From positions 124,001 to 188,000 of the forward strand of contig JBQTIY010000009.1 in NCBI GenBank assembly GCA_052387675.1: DNA of 64,000 bases. Direction: 5' to 3'. Both the position numbers and the translations under genes were made by a program. Origin of the DNA: JBQTIY01 sp052387675 (lineage in GTDB: Bacteria > Planctomycetota > B15-G4). This document shows, piece by piece, positions 23,258 through 31,800 of the stretch. How positions within the stretch are numbered: the stretch's first letter is position 1; each line of letters starts with the position of its first letter. The notes below the pieces were generated by a model. It was not told where the DNA came from. It saw only the letters and a program-made list of their open reading frames with translations, and did not search any database.

Positions 23258-24463
23258 ATGAGCAAGCCCGAACTGGTTCTTCTCGGCGGCGCCCGCACGG
23301 CCATGGCCGAGTACTCCGGCACGCCCGGCTACGGCAAGCTGGCCGGCCACACCGCGCTGGAACTCGGCGCACACGCCGCCCGCGCCGCCCTGCAGCGCAG
23401 CGAAGTGCGTCCCGAGCAGGTGGATCACGTGGTCTTCGGCAACGTGCTCTACACCAGCCAGGACGCGCTCTACGGCGCGCGGCACATCGCGCTGAAGGCC
23501 GGCGTGCCCGTGCCCGTGCCGGCGCTCACCGTGAACCGCCTCTGCGGCTCGGGCATTCAGTCGGCCATCTCGGCCGCGCACCTCATCCTGGCCGGCGAGG
23601 CCAACACGGTCGTGGCCGGCGGCACTGAGAACATGAGCCAGGCGCCCTTCGTGCTCTGGGGCATGCGCGCGGGCTACCGCTTCGGCGGCAAGTTCGACAT
23701 GCAGGACATGCTGATGGGCAGCCTCTTCGATACCAACTGCGGCCTCTTCATGGCGCAGACCGCCGAGAAGCTGGCCAAGAAGTACGGCATCACGCGCCAG
23801 GCGCAGGATGAGTTCGCGGCGCGCAGCCACGCGCTCGGCGCGGCGGCAGTGAAGAGCGGCGTCTTCGCGGCGGAGATCGCGCCGCTGCAGCTCAAGAAGG
23901 GCGAGGAAGTCATCGGCCAGGTGGACACCGACGACCACATCAAGCCGGGCACCACGGTGGAAACGCTCACCAAGTTGCGCGCGGCCTTCGGCAAGGAGGG
24001 CACGGTGACGGCCGGCAATGCCTCGGGCATCGTGGACGGCGCGGCGGCGCTGGTGGTGAGCACGGCCGCGGCGGCCAAGCAGCACGGCTGGAAGCCGCGC
24101 GCGCGCATCGTGTCGTGGGCGGTCTGTGGCGTGGAGCCCAGCGAGATGGGCATCGGCCCGGCGCCGGCCATCCGCGAGGCGCTCAAGAAGGCCGGCCTCA
24201 CGCAGGATCAAGTGGACTACTACGAGATCAACGAGGCCTTCGCCGCTCAGTACCTCGCCGTGGAGAAGGAACTGGAGCTGGATCGCAGCAAGGTCAACGT
24301 CAACGGCGGCGCCATCGCGCTGGGCCACCCGCTCGGCGCCACCGGCGCGCGGCTGATCCTCACGCTCATGCACCAGCTCGAGCGCAGCGGCAAGTCGCGC
24401 GGCATGGCGTCGGCCTGCATCGGCGGCGGCCAGGGCATCGCCCTGCTCATCGAACGCTGCTGA
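23258..24463 (+). CDS. Thiolase (acetyl-CoA acyltransferase)
   Basis: ATG 23258 gives 401 residues. Active-site Cys96 lies in NRLCGSG, a GHPLGATGAR histidine motif follows near residue 355, and the second cysteine is in ACIGGGQGIA. The CIGGG ending is typical of degradative and acetoacetyl-type thiolases. It should carry out the last step of the beta-oxidation sequence encoded just upstream (hydratase and dehydrogenase). It differs clearly from the thiolase at 1271-2452. Confidence 0.95.
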   Translation: MSKPELVLLGGARTAMAEYSGTPGYGKLAGHTALELGAHAARAALQRSEVRPEQVDHVVFGNVLYTSQDALYGARHIALKAGVPVPVPALTVNRLCGSGIQSAISAAHLILAGEANTVVAGGTENMSQAPFVLWGMRAGYRFGGKFDMQDMLMGSLFDTNCGLFMAQTAEKLAKKYGITRQAQDEFAARSHALGAAAVKSGVFAAEIAPLQLKKGEEVIGQVDTDDHIKPGTTVETLTKLRAAFGKEGTVTAGNASGIVDGAAALVVSTAAAAKQHGWKPRARIVSWAVCGVEPSEMGIGPAPAIREALKKAGLTQDQVDYYEINEAFAAQYLAVEKELELDRSKVNVNGGAIALGHPLGATGARLILTLMHQLERSGKSRGMASACIGGGQGIALLIERC

Positions 24464-24497
24464 GCTAGCCCGGAACGGCTGACCGAGCACCACACGC

Positions 24498-26564
24498 ATG
24501 ACTGCGCCCAACGTCATCCGCCTCGACCCGGCCAAGCGGGTGCTGTTCCTCACCAAGGACCTCTCGCTCATCGAGCGGCAACTCCGCGGCGAGCTCAACC
24601 TGCGCATGGCCGACCTGCGCGTCGAGGATCTGCTCGATGACATCAACACCGATGTCATGACTCCGGCCTGGGTCTGCTTTAGCCACCGGCCTGAAGACAT
24701 CGCGCTGAACGCCTACGCCGGCCTGATGAAGGACGGCCGGCGCGTTTTCGCCGAGCGCGCGCTCATGGACGGCGGCTTCGAGGTCATCGTCTCGGGGCAG
24801 CGCAAGGGCACGGGCAGCTCGCGCGAGACGGCGCCGCAATGCGAGAAGTGGTGCGGCATCCGGCTGGTCATCGCGGCCTCCTTCGCGCCGATCCACGAGC
24901 GCAACAACATCAATCTCGGGCAGCTCATGGGCGACCACGCGCAGCTCGTGCGCCTGCAGGCCGGCGAGGGCCTGCCGCTCGAAGAGTTCACGCGGCGCTA
25001 CGACCCGGTGACGCGCAAGATCCTCGAGCTGGGCGGGCTCTTCCCCTTCAGCAAGGCGCTCATCGAGGGGCGCGTGCAGGTGCCGGCGCCGCGCACGGCG
25101 CCGCGCGCCATGACCATCGCCGAGAAGGTCCTCGGCGCGCACTTGGTCGGCGGGCCGGGCGCCGTGCAGCCGGGCGACGTGGCCATGGTCAAGGTGGACG
25201 GCGGCTATAGCCACGAGTTCACTACGGCGCAGGTGCACGACTTCTTGCAGCGTGAGTTCGGCCAGGACTACCGCATCCCCGATGCCAGCAAGTTCGCAGT
25301 CTTCGAAGATCACCTGCTCTATGCCGACGGCGTGAAGCGCATGGCGCCCTTCGCCGGCAAGATCGCCACGCTGCGCCGCTTGCAGACCGAGTTCCTCAAG
25401 CACACCGGCGTGCGCGACTACCAGTCACGCGGCGGCATCTCGCCCGGCATCTGCCACGAAGTCGCGCGGCGCGACTTCATCGACCCGGGCGATTTCATCC
25501 AGGCCACCGACAGCCACACCTGCATGGGCGGCGGCAACAACGCCCTCGCTTGGGGAGTCGGTGCTACCGAGTACGCGGCGCTCATCGTCTCCGGCGCCAC
25601 CTTCGTGCAAGTGCCGGAGAGCATCCGCTTCGAGCTGGTGGGGCGGCTGCGCGCCGACTGCACCGCGAAAGACGTCATGCTCTACATCTTGGCCAACCAC
25701 GCGCGGCAGGAGCTGACGCTCGACCGCGTGATGGAGTTCGGCGGGCCTGGCTTGGCCACGCTTTCACTGGACGAGCGCGCCACGCTGGCCAACATGGCCA
25801 CCGAGTGCACCGCCAAGACCGGCGTTTGCGAAGGCGATGAGGCGCTCATCGATTGGATCCTCGCCAGTCGGCCGAAGGGCCAGTCGGCCGCGGCGACGGG
25901 TGGGAGCGGCGCTGCGACCGCCGCGGCAGCCAATGATGGCGCCGCGGCGCGCGAGGCGCTGCGCAAGCGGCTCGTTGCGCCGGACAAGGGCGCGCAGTAC
26001 GGCGGCGGCGTGCACACCATCGACCTCTCCGCGCTGCGGCCCATGGTCGCGCACCCGGGCGACCCCGACCGCGGCATCCCTTCCGACCCGACCAATGGTG
26101 CGCTGATCTCCGAAATCGGCGCGGTGCGGATCGACATCGCCTACGCCGGCTCTTGCACCGCCGGCAAAGTAGACGACTTCGCCATGTATGCGCGCGTGCT
26201 CGAGGACGCAGTGCGCTCCGGACGGCGCGTGGCCGACGGAGTGCGCCTCTACATCCAGTACGGCAGCGAGGCCACGCAGCAGGTCGCGCGCGAGCGCGGC
26301 TGGGACAAGGTCTTCGAGCGCGCGGGCGCGGAGATCATCAATCCCGGTTGCGGCGCCTGCATCGGCTGCGGCCCGGGCGTCTCCGACACCGCCGAGCAAG
26401 TCACAGTCTCGGCCATCAACCGCAACTTCCAGGGCCGCAGCGGGCCCGGCAAACTCTGGCTGGCCTCGCCGCTCACTGTCGCGGCCTCCGCCATCGAGGG
26501 CCGCATCGTGGCCTACGAACCGGGGATGTTCGCTCCGATGTCCCGGACCAGCTCACCTACCTAG
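24498..26564 (+). CDS. Single-chain aconitase-superfamily dehydratase, swivel domain first
   Basis: The 688-residue protein joins two parts normally found as LeuD and LeuC, in swapped order. Residues about 45-170 are the swivel (LeuD-like) domain with KGTGSSRE. Residues about 200-680 are the LeuC/aconitase core. Iron-sulfur ligands are Cys342 in DSHTC, and Cys618 and Cys621 in GCGACIGC; GSCTAGK (551-557) and the catalytic RNF loop (NRNFQGR) are also kept. It should isomerise a hydroxyacid by dehydration and hydration, such as citrate, isopropylmalate or a homologue. The swivel-first order recalls AcnB, but the N-terminal HEAT domain of AcnB is absent. Substrate is uncertain. A LeuB-type dehydrogenase lies 4 kb away. 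Confidence 0.85.
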   Translation: MTAPNVIRLDPAKRVLFLTKDLSLIERQLRGELNLRMADLRVEDLLDDINTDVMTPAWVCFSHRPEDIALNAYAGLMKDGRRVFAERALMDGGFEVIVSGQRKGTGSSRETAPQCEKWCGIRLVIAASFAPIHERNNINLGQLMGDHAQLVRLQAGEGLPLEEFTRRYDPVTRKILELGGLFPFSKALIEGRVQVPAPRTAPRAMTIAEKVLGAHLVGGPGAVQPGDVAMVKVDGGYSHEFTTAQVHDFLQREFGQDYRIPDASKFAVFEDHLLYADGVKRMAPFAGKIATLRRLQTEFLKHTGVRDYQSRGGISPGICHEVARRDFIDPGDFIQATDSHTCMGGGNNALAWGVGATEYAALIVSGATFVQVPESIRFELVGRLRADCTAKDVMLYILANHARQELTLDRVMEFGGPGLATLSLDERATLANMATECTAKTGVCEGDEALIDWILASRPKGQSAAATGGSGAATAAAANDGAAAREALRKRLVAPDKGAQYGGGVHTIDLSALRPMVAHPGDPDRGIPSDPTNGALISEIGAVRIDIAYAGSCTAGKVDDFAMYARVLEDAVRSGRRVADGVRLYIQYGSEATQQVARERGWDKVFERAGAEIINPGCGACIGCGPGVSDTAEQVTVSAINRNFQGRSGPGKLWLASPLTVAASAIEGRIVAYEPGMFAPMSRTSSPT

Positions 26565-26575
26565 AGTCGTCACCC

Positions 26576-27664
26576 CTAGACGAAAAGGCTCGACTGCCTC
26601 GCGGCCGTGTCTGTTAGTGAGTCAAGCTCAAGCTGAGAGTGACTTCGCGACGCAATGTATAGGCGCTCCGTGTTTCGGAGATGGCTGACCTTTCCCACGC
26701 GGAGACCGTCTGGATTGTAGATCCCAATTTGCGCGCCTACGTAGCGCTTGAAGTCCTTCTCAATGACGGTGACCCGCGCAGTGCCCTCCCAGAGATGGCC
26801 GAGCATTCCTTCGATCTCAGCACGCGATAGGAATCCCTCATCGCTGAAGGAAACGACAAGCGTCGACGCCTGCACGTTGCTGAGCATTTCGATCATCGCA
26901 CCTGCGAACCGTGGTCGCGAATTGAAGATGCTCTGGCGCTCGCGGCAGTCCACGCGCTTGCAGGCAACTCCATAGAAGTCGGGCTTGTCCCAGCGAACGA
27001 GCGATTCCCAGATATGGTAGTTACCCAGGTACGAGTGTTGGTTGTATGGGGGATCGATGTACGCGACGTCGGCTTGGAGCTCGCGAACTGCCATCAGTGC
27101 GTCGAGATTGGAGGCTTGACCCTTCCCGAACTTCGAGCGGGGCAACACGTCTGGTATCCGAAGCACCAACGGGTTGTTTGCGCGCGGCGCCCAGCTCTTG
27201 AGATAGGCCATCTGGACTCCGGTCGTTGAGTCCACCCGGTCAGCCGCCTCCATCAAAGAAACAAGCATGACGGCTTCTAGTTCTGGCCTGAGCCCCTTTG
27301 ATGCGATCAGCTCGCGGATTGCATCGATCCTTTCGCCGTTGCGAGGCTGGAAGAATCGCGACTTCAAGCAGAACGTTTCGGTGAAGTATCCAGGCGAGCC
27401 CCGAGTGCGATTGAATTCAGTTACCAGTTGCTGCGCCTCTTCAAGGACGTCGTCCAGATCCGCTTCGACGTAACAGCGTGCGAGTGTTGCTGCGTACAAG
27501 TTGACATCGTTTGAGATAACTCGGAAGCCAGCGCGTTTGAGTCCATGTCCGACGCGTGATGTGCCGGAGAAGAGATCCAGGACTGACTCAACGGGGCCTA
27601 GCCTTCGAATGACTTCGATGATCCGTGTCAGGAGAAGCCGTTTTGATCCAAGGTACTTGATCAC
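26576..27664 (-). CDS. Type II adenine-specific DNA methyltransferase (D12 class)
   Basis: The 362-residue protein begins MIKYLGSKRLLL, has the SAM-binding motif I DLFSGTSRVG (residues 30-39) and catalytic motif IV DPPYN (204-208), the alpha-type (D12) arrangement of N6-adenine methyltransferases. It would methylate adenine in the recognition site of the restriction enzyme encoded directly upstream; the two genes overlap by 4 bases. It is convergent with the aconitase-like gene with only 11 bases between the stops. Codon composition is more A/T-rich than its neighbours, consistent with acquisition by transfer. Confidence 0.9.
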   Translation of the reverse strand: MIKYLGSKRLLLTRIIEVIRRLGPVESVLDLFSGTSRVGHGLKRAGFRVISNDVNLYAATLARCYVEADLDDVLEEAQQLVTEFNRTRGSPGYFTETFCLKSRFFQPRNGERIDAIRELIASKGLRPELEAVMLVSLMEAADRVDSTTGVQMAYLKSWAPRANNPLVLRIPDVLPRSKFGKGQASNLDALMAVRELQADVAYIDPPYNQHSYLGNYHIWESLVRWDKPDFYGVACKRVDCRERQSIFNSRPRFAGAMIEMLSNVQASTLVVSFSDEGFLSRAEIEGMLGHLWEGTARVTVIEKDFKRYVGAQIGIYNPDGLRVGKVSHLRNTERLYIASRSHSQLELDSLTDTAARQSSLFV

Positions 27665-28497
27665 AGCACGGGACTCCGGCGGCGCGGCTTGCCCTCAAAG
27701 AGCCATGTGAGCAAGCCGCCGGCGAGCCGAGTGTATTGAGATGCGGTGCAGGCGTACTCCATCGAAAACCACGAGAAGCAGGTCAGTCGGTCGGCCTGGA
27801 CCTGAAAGTTGACGTGGTACTTGTTCCGGTATTTCACGAAGGCTCCGTTGGCAAGCACGACCAGTGAGCAGCGCGGATACCGAGTGGCAACTTCCAGGTA
27901 CTGCATGATCTGGAAGGAGAGGCGCTCATGTGCATTACCGTCGATGTGGCGACGACGGCTCGACTTCGCGGTCTTGTACTCGAGAAGGACCTTTTCAACG
28001 AGAATGCCGCCCTGTTCGAGGACCAGCGTGTCGTCGAATCGCGTTGTGAGGCCCGAGTAGAGCGATGGATAGTCGGATCCCGAGAATGGGCCGGTCTGCG
28101 GTGCGTACCGCTTGATGGCCTCCATCTCGCTGGGGAAGGCAGCGACCAGCTCAGTGACAGGGAATGCCACATCGAGCCAGCGTGACGGGATGTCGGTGGA
28201 CTCCGAGGGCTTCGCCTTCGGCTTGATAGGTTGGGTTGGCAAGTACAGAGACCGTTCTCGGACAGAGAGTCGGGTCCAGGATCGGCCCCCGATCCTGGTT
28301 ACCGCCGAAGACGCCGCACCGTGGTCAATCGCGTGCCGTACGACCGCCGCCCAGAACTCGCCAACAAGGCGCTCGAATCCACTGCCCTCGCGTCGTGAGC
28401 CGGTGCCCGTGTTCGCCACGCTCTCGGACGCCTCAAACGACTCCAACCTTTGGACGACCGTTTCAAGACTTCGGGCGAGTGTGAGCTTCTTGCGCAT
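27661..28497 (-). CDS. Putative type II restriction endonuclease
   Basis: The 278-residue protein overlaps the methyltransferase start by 4 bases, the usual layout of a restriction-modification pair. The core FDDTLVLEQGGILVEKVLLEYKTAK gives Asp155/156, then Glu173-Tyr-Lys175, a PD-(D/E)XK nuclease signature. I do not recognise the family further, so the target sequence is unknown. No controller (C) protein gene is seen. The start at 28497 places the endonuclease before the methyltransferase, which is risky on entry to a new host unless translation is well balanced. Confidence 0.75.
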   Translation of the reverse strand: MRKKLTLARSLETVVQRLESFEASESVANTGTGSRREGSGFERLVGEFWAAVVRHAIDHGAASSAVTRIGGRSWTRLSVRERSLYLPTQPIKPKAKPSESTDIPSRWLDVAFPVTELVAAFPSEMEAIKRYAPQTGPFSGSDYPSLYSGLTTRFDDTLVLEQGGILVEKVLLEYKTAKSSRRRHIDGNAHERLSFQIMQYLEVATRYPRCSLVVLANGAFVKYRNKYHVNFQVQADRLTCFSWFSMEYACTASQYTRLAGGLLTWLFEGKPRRRSPVL

Positions 28498-28670
28498 CTA
28501 TGGAAAAGTGTACGAATGTCAGGGCCCTGCGGAAGGTCGGCCCAGGACGATCTGCGTTACCAACGACTCAGGGATCCGCGCAGTGGATTGGACCGGATCG
28601 ATAGCAGGCTGCCAGTTCGACTAGATAGGTCGAGTTGCCTAGTGCTCTTCGAGGGGCCCGTCGAGATCCC

Positions 28671-28724
28671 CTACAAGGCCGTGCAGTACCCTTTCAGCAC
28701 GAAGCGACGGCTGGCCACGAGTGG
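28671..28724 (+). repeat. Short duplicated fragment of the leuB-like gene
   Basis: These 54 bases match 30837-30890 at 46 positions, in the same orientation; the shared run GGCCGTGCAGTACCC is exact. In the dehydrogenase this encodes YEAVQYPFSTDRWLATGG. No frame continues on either side. The rest of the 322-base gap between the restriction gene and the TPR lipoprotein (28498-28819) holds no gene that I can support. Confidence 0.6.
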
Positions 28725-28819
28725 TAATCCGGTTCGACTGAGCGGTCTCGATCGGCCCAGGTGTTCCGTACGACCGAGCGCGAGGCGTCGGCAACTTCGC
28801 CTCCGCCATGCGTTGAACG

Positions 28820-30586
28820 TCACCGGCCCGGCACGCAGAGGCAGCTTGAGCCGATGCTGACGTCCGCGTCGGCCCACGCGGCGCGGAAACGCTCGCGCGC
28901 CGCGGCGGCGGCTTCTGCGGCGGGGCCGGTCTCCGCCGCACCGTCTTTGCCAGCCTTGCGCTCCAGGCAGCTCGCGAGGCCGTGCAGCGACCAGCCGTTG
29001 CCGGGCCACTGCTCGAGATCCGCGCGGTAGACGGCCTCGGCCTCGTCGAGGCGGCCGGCCTCGAGCAGGATCGCGCCCAGGGCGTGGCGCACAGGCAGCG
29101 CCCATTCCGGCGGCTCCATGTAGACGAGCTGGTCCTCGATCGCGACCGCCTCGTGCAGCGCCGCGACGGCCGCGTCCGTCTCGCCGCGGCGGTAGGCGAT
29201 CTCACCGTCCAGCACGCGGCCCGCGATGGCGAGCACGCGCTGCGCGGGGTTCACCGAGACGTAGCGCTCGGGCGGCAGCTTGGCGGCCGCCTCGCGGAAG
29301 CGCGCGGCCTCTGCCTCGGCCTCGGCGACTTGGCCCTTCGCCGCCAGCGAGACACCCCGCGCGAAGCGCCACGACGCCGTCGTGAGCATCAGGTGCTCGG
29401 GCGGCGCCGGCTCGGCGAGCATTTCGTCCCAGCGCCCGAAGCGCACGAGCGTGTCGTAGAGGATCGAGAAGAAGGGCTCAATCGCAACGGTCTCGCGGCG
29501 CGCGTAGTCGTCGGGCACGCCGCGTGCGATGCGCCGTGCGGCGTCCAGAGCCAGTGCGCTGCGGCCGTCCATCATTCCAGCGAAGGCCAGCATCTGCAGG
29601 TTGTGCGCCATGTAGACGTGGTGAAACTCTTGGCGCGGCCGCACGGCGCGGTAGCGCGCGTCGGCGTCGATGGCGCGCAGGTTCGAGTCGATGGCTTCTT
29701 GCCAGCGGCCGAGCAGCACATCGATGTGGCTGGGCATGTGCAGCATGTGGCCGGAAACCGGAACCAAGTGCCGCAGCCGATCCGCGGCGGCGAGCGCTCG
29801 CTCAGGCTCGGGCCCGGCCTCCACGGCGTGGATGAGCAGATGCAGTCCGCCCGGATGCTCGGGCTCAAGGCGCAGCACCTGATCCAGCACCGCCAGGATC
29901 TCGCCGGTCCACTCGCGAGGCGTGCCGTCGTTGGCCCACAAATCCCAGGGATGCAGATCCATGAGCGCCTCGGCGCAAAGCGCGCCGATGTCGGCGTCGT
30001 CCGGGTGCGCGGTCCACACGCGGCGCATCGCCTCGGCATAGGCCTGGTCTCGGGCGGCGCGATCGGGCGTGGGCGGGCTGGCGTAGCGCGTTGCGAGCGC
30101 TTCGACGAGTTCGGCCTCGAGCTGCGCGCGCGCCGCCTGGGCGGCGGACTGCGTCTCCGGCCGGCGAGAGCGCGCCAGGATCAGCTCGCGCGCCCGCTGC
30201 ACCGCGGCAACGGCGAGCCACTCCCGCGTCTCCGGCACCAGCGGGTTATTGATGTGCGGGCCGTTCGCCAGCGCGATGCCCCACCACGGCATCGCCGCGT
30301 CGGGGTCGGCTTCGGCCGCAGCGTAAAAGGATCGAATGGCCTCGTCGTGATTGAAGGACCAAGCGAAGACGAGCCCCTGGTCGAACCACGTCTGCGCGTC
30401 GGCCGAGCTTGTCGTGATGGGGCGGCCGTAGCCGCCCAGTCCCTCGAAACGCACGGCGGCCTCAGCAGCGGCAGCGGCGGTGGCCGTGCTCGGGTTGGCA
30501 GTGCGCGAGGCCGAGCAACCGGCCGCGGAGGCGGCGATCAGCACCGCGAGCGCGGCGAGCCTAGCGTTGGTGCAGACGTGTGACAT
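28820..30586 (-). CDS. TPR-repeat lipoprotein
   Basis: The 588-residue protein has a lipoprotein signal (LAALAVLIAASAAGC), so it is anchored by Cys24. The rest is helical with repeated TPR-type units: DQGLVFAWSFNHDEAIRSFYAAAEADPDAAMPWWGIALANG, then LGRWQEAIDSNLRAIDAD, and LLEAGRLDEAEAVYRADLEQWPGNGWSLHGLASCL. The motifs HPGGLHLLIHAVEAGPEPERAL and HMPSHIDVLLGRW belong to a widespread TPR lipoprotein group. It probably acts as a scaffold in the periplasm. It is divergent from the dehydrogenase gene that follows, so 30587-30684 should hold promoters for both. Confidence 0.8.
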   Translation of the reverse strand: MSHVCTNARLAALAVLIAASAAGCSASRTANPSTATAAAAAEAAVRFEGLGGYGRPITTSSADAQTWFDQGLVFAWSFNHDEAIRSFYAAAEADPDAAMPWWGIALANGPHINNPLVPETREWLAVAAVQRARELILARSRRPETQSAAQAARAQLEAELVEALATRYASPPTPDRAARDQAYAEAMRRVWTAHPDDADIGALCAEALMDLHPWDLWANDGTPREWTGEILAVLDQVLRLEPEHPGGLHLLIHAVEAGPEPERALAAADRLRHLVPVSGHMLHMPSHIDVLLGRWQEAIDSNLRAIDADARYRAVRPRQEFHHVYMAHNLQMLAFAGMMDGRSALALDAARRIARGVPDDYARRETVAIEPFFSILYDTLVRFGRWDEMLAEPAPPEHLMLTTASWRFARGVSLAAKGQVAEAEAEAARFREAAAKLPPERYVSVNPAQRVLAIAGRVLDGEIAYRRGETDAAVAALHEAVAIEDQLVYMEPPEWALPVRHALGAILLEAGRLDEAEAVYRADLEQWPGNGWSLHGLASCLERKAGKDGAAETGPAAEAAAAARERFRAAWADADVSIGSSCLCVPGR

Positions 30587-30684
30587 GGCAGTTCTCCAAT
30601 CGTCACGGAGGTTCCGGGCATGGCGCGCCGGGCCGAGCCTTCATAAACTCTGGGGCCCTCCGCGTGCAATCCCGATTGAAGCCG

Positions 30685-31800
30685 ATGAACCCACAACAGA
30701 ATCAAGGCCAGCCCATCGCATCGCAGACGCCTCGCGTTCACCGCCTCGCCGTGATCGGCGGCGACGGCATCGGCCCCGAAGTGATTGCCGAGGGCTTGAA
30801 GGTCCTCGCGGTCGTGGCTGAGCGCCATGGCATTCGCTACGAGGCCGTGCAGTACCCCTTCAGCACGGACCGTTGGCTGGCCACGGGCGGCGAGCGCGGC
30901 GGCGAGACGCTGCCGGACTCGGCCTTCGCCGAGATCCGCGACCACGCCGATGCCGTGCTGCTCGGCGCCATCGGCGACCCGCGCGCGCCGGTGGGCCTCG
31001 TCGAGCACGGCGTCATCATGCGCCTGCGCGTGGGGCTCGATCTCTTCGTGAACCTGCGGCCGGTCAAGCTCTACGACGAACGCCTCTGCCCGCTCAAGGA
31101 CAAGCGCCCGGCCGACGTGGACATGATCATCGTGCGCGAGAACACCGAGGACGCCTACACGGCCAAGGCGGAGTTCACCGACAAGGGCGGCCCCAACGAG
31201 GTGGCCAGCCAGCCCATGCGCTACACGCGCAAGGGCACCGAGCGCGTGATTCGCTACGCCTACGAGCTGGCGCGCCGCCGCAACAAGCACAAGAAGCTGC
31301 TCATGATCGACAAGGCCAATGCCGTGCGCGCGCAGGATCTGTGGACACGCGTCTTCGCGGAAGTCGGGAAGGAGTACCCCGACATCACGCAGGAGCACGC
31401 TTACATCGACGCGGCCTGCATGTGGATGGTGAAGAACCCCGAGTGGTTCGACGTGGCCGTGACCACCAACCTCTTCGGCGACATCATCACGGACGTCGGC
31501 GCGATGATCCAAGGCGGGCTGGGCATCGCCGCCAGCGGCAACATCCACCCGGGGCGCGTCTCGCTCTTCGAGCCGATCCATGGCAGCGCGCCCAAGTACA
31601 AAGGCCAGAACGTGGCCAACCCCGTGGCCTCGGTCATGGCCGTGGCCATGATGCTGGACCATCTTGGGCACCCGGCCGCCGGCAAGCAGATTGAAGAGGC
31701 CGTGTCCCGGCTGCTGCGCGAGAACGCGATCAAGTCCCTCTCGGCGGGCGTGCAGAAGACGAGCGAGATCGGCGACCTGCTCGCTGCCGCGCTGGCATGA
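30685..31800 (+). CDS. leuB: 3-isopropylmalate dehydrogenase family enzyme
   Basis: ATG 30685 is used rather than the 35-residue upstream extension. The 371-residue protein has the beta-decarboxylating dehydrogenase pattern: VIGGDGIGPEVIAEG at the start, LRPVKLYDE (substrate arginines), IVRENTEDAYTAK (catalytic region), DKANAVRAQDLW, TTNLFGDIITDVGAMIQGGLG (Asp ligands of Mg) and EPIHGSAPKYKGQNVANP (NAD site). Isopropylmalate is the likeliest substrate, but homoisocitrate, isocitrate or tartrate enzymes share the motifs. Its stop overlaps the next gene (ATGA), which encodes a cysteine-less LeuC relative. I use the leuB symbol with caution. Confidence 0.85.
   Translation: MNPQQNQGQPIASQTPRVHRLAVIGGDGIGPEVIAEGLKVLAVVAERHGIRYEAVQYPFSTDRWLATGGERGGETLPDSAFAEIRDHADAVLLGAIGDPRAPVGLVEHGVIMRLRVGLDLFVNLRPVKLYDERLCPLKDKRPADVDMIIVRENTEDAYTAKAEFTDKGGPNEVASQPMRYTRKGTERVIRYAYELARRRNKHKKLLMIDKANAVRAQDLWTRVFAEVGKEYPDITQEHAYIDAACMWMVKNPEWFDVAVTTNLFGDIITDVGAMIQGGLGIAASGNIHPGRVSLFEPIHGSAPKYKGQNVANPVASVMAVAMMLDHLGHPAAGKQIEEAVSRLLRENAIKSLSAGVQKTSEIGDLLAAALA

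Noticed and set aside
23207..24700. 497-codon minus-strand frame
   Set aside because: Antisense to thiolase with intact Cys, His, Cys motifs.
28982..30583. 533-codon plus-strand frame
   Set aside because: Antisense to the TPR lipoprotein, with no domain and a skewed composition.
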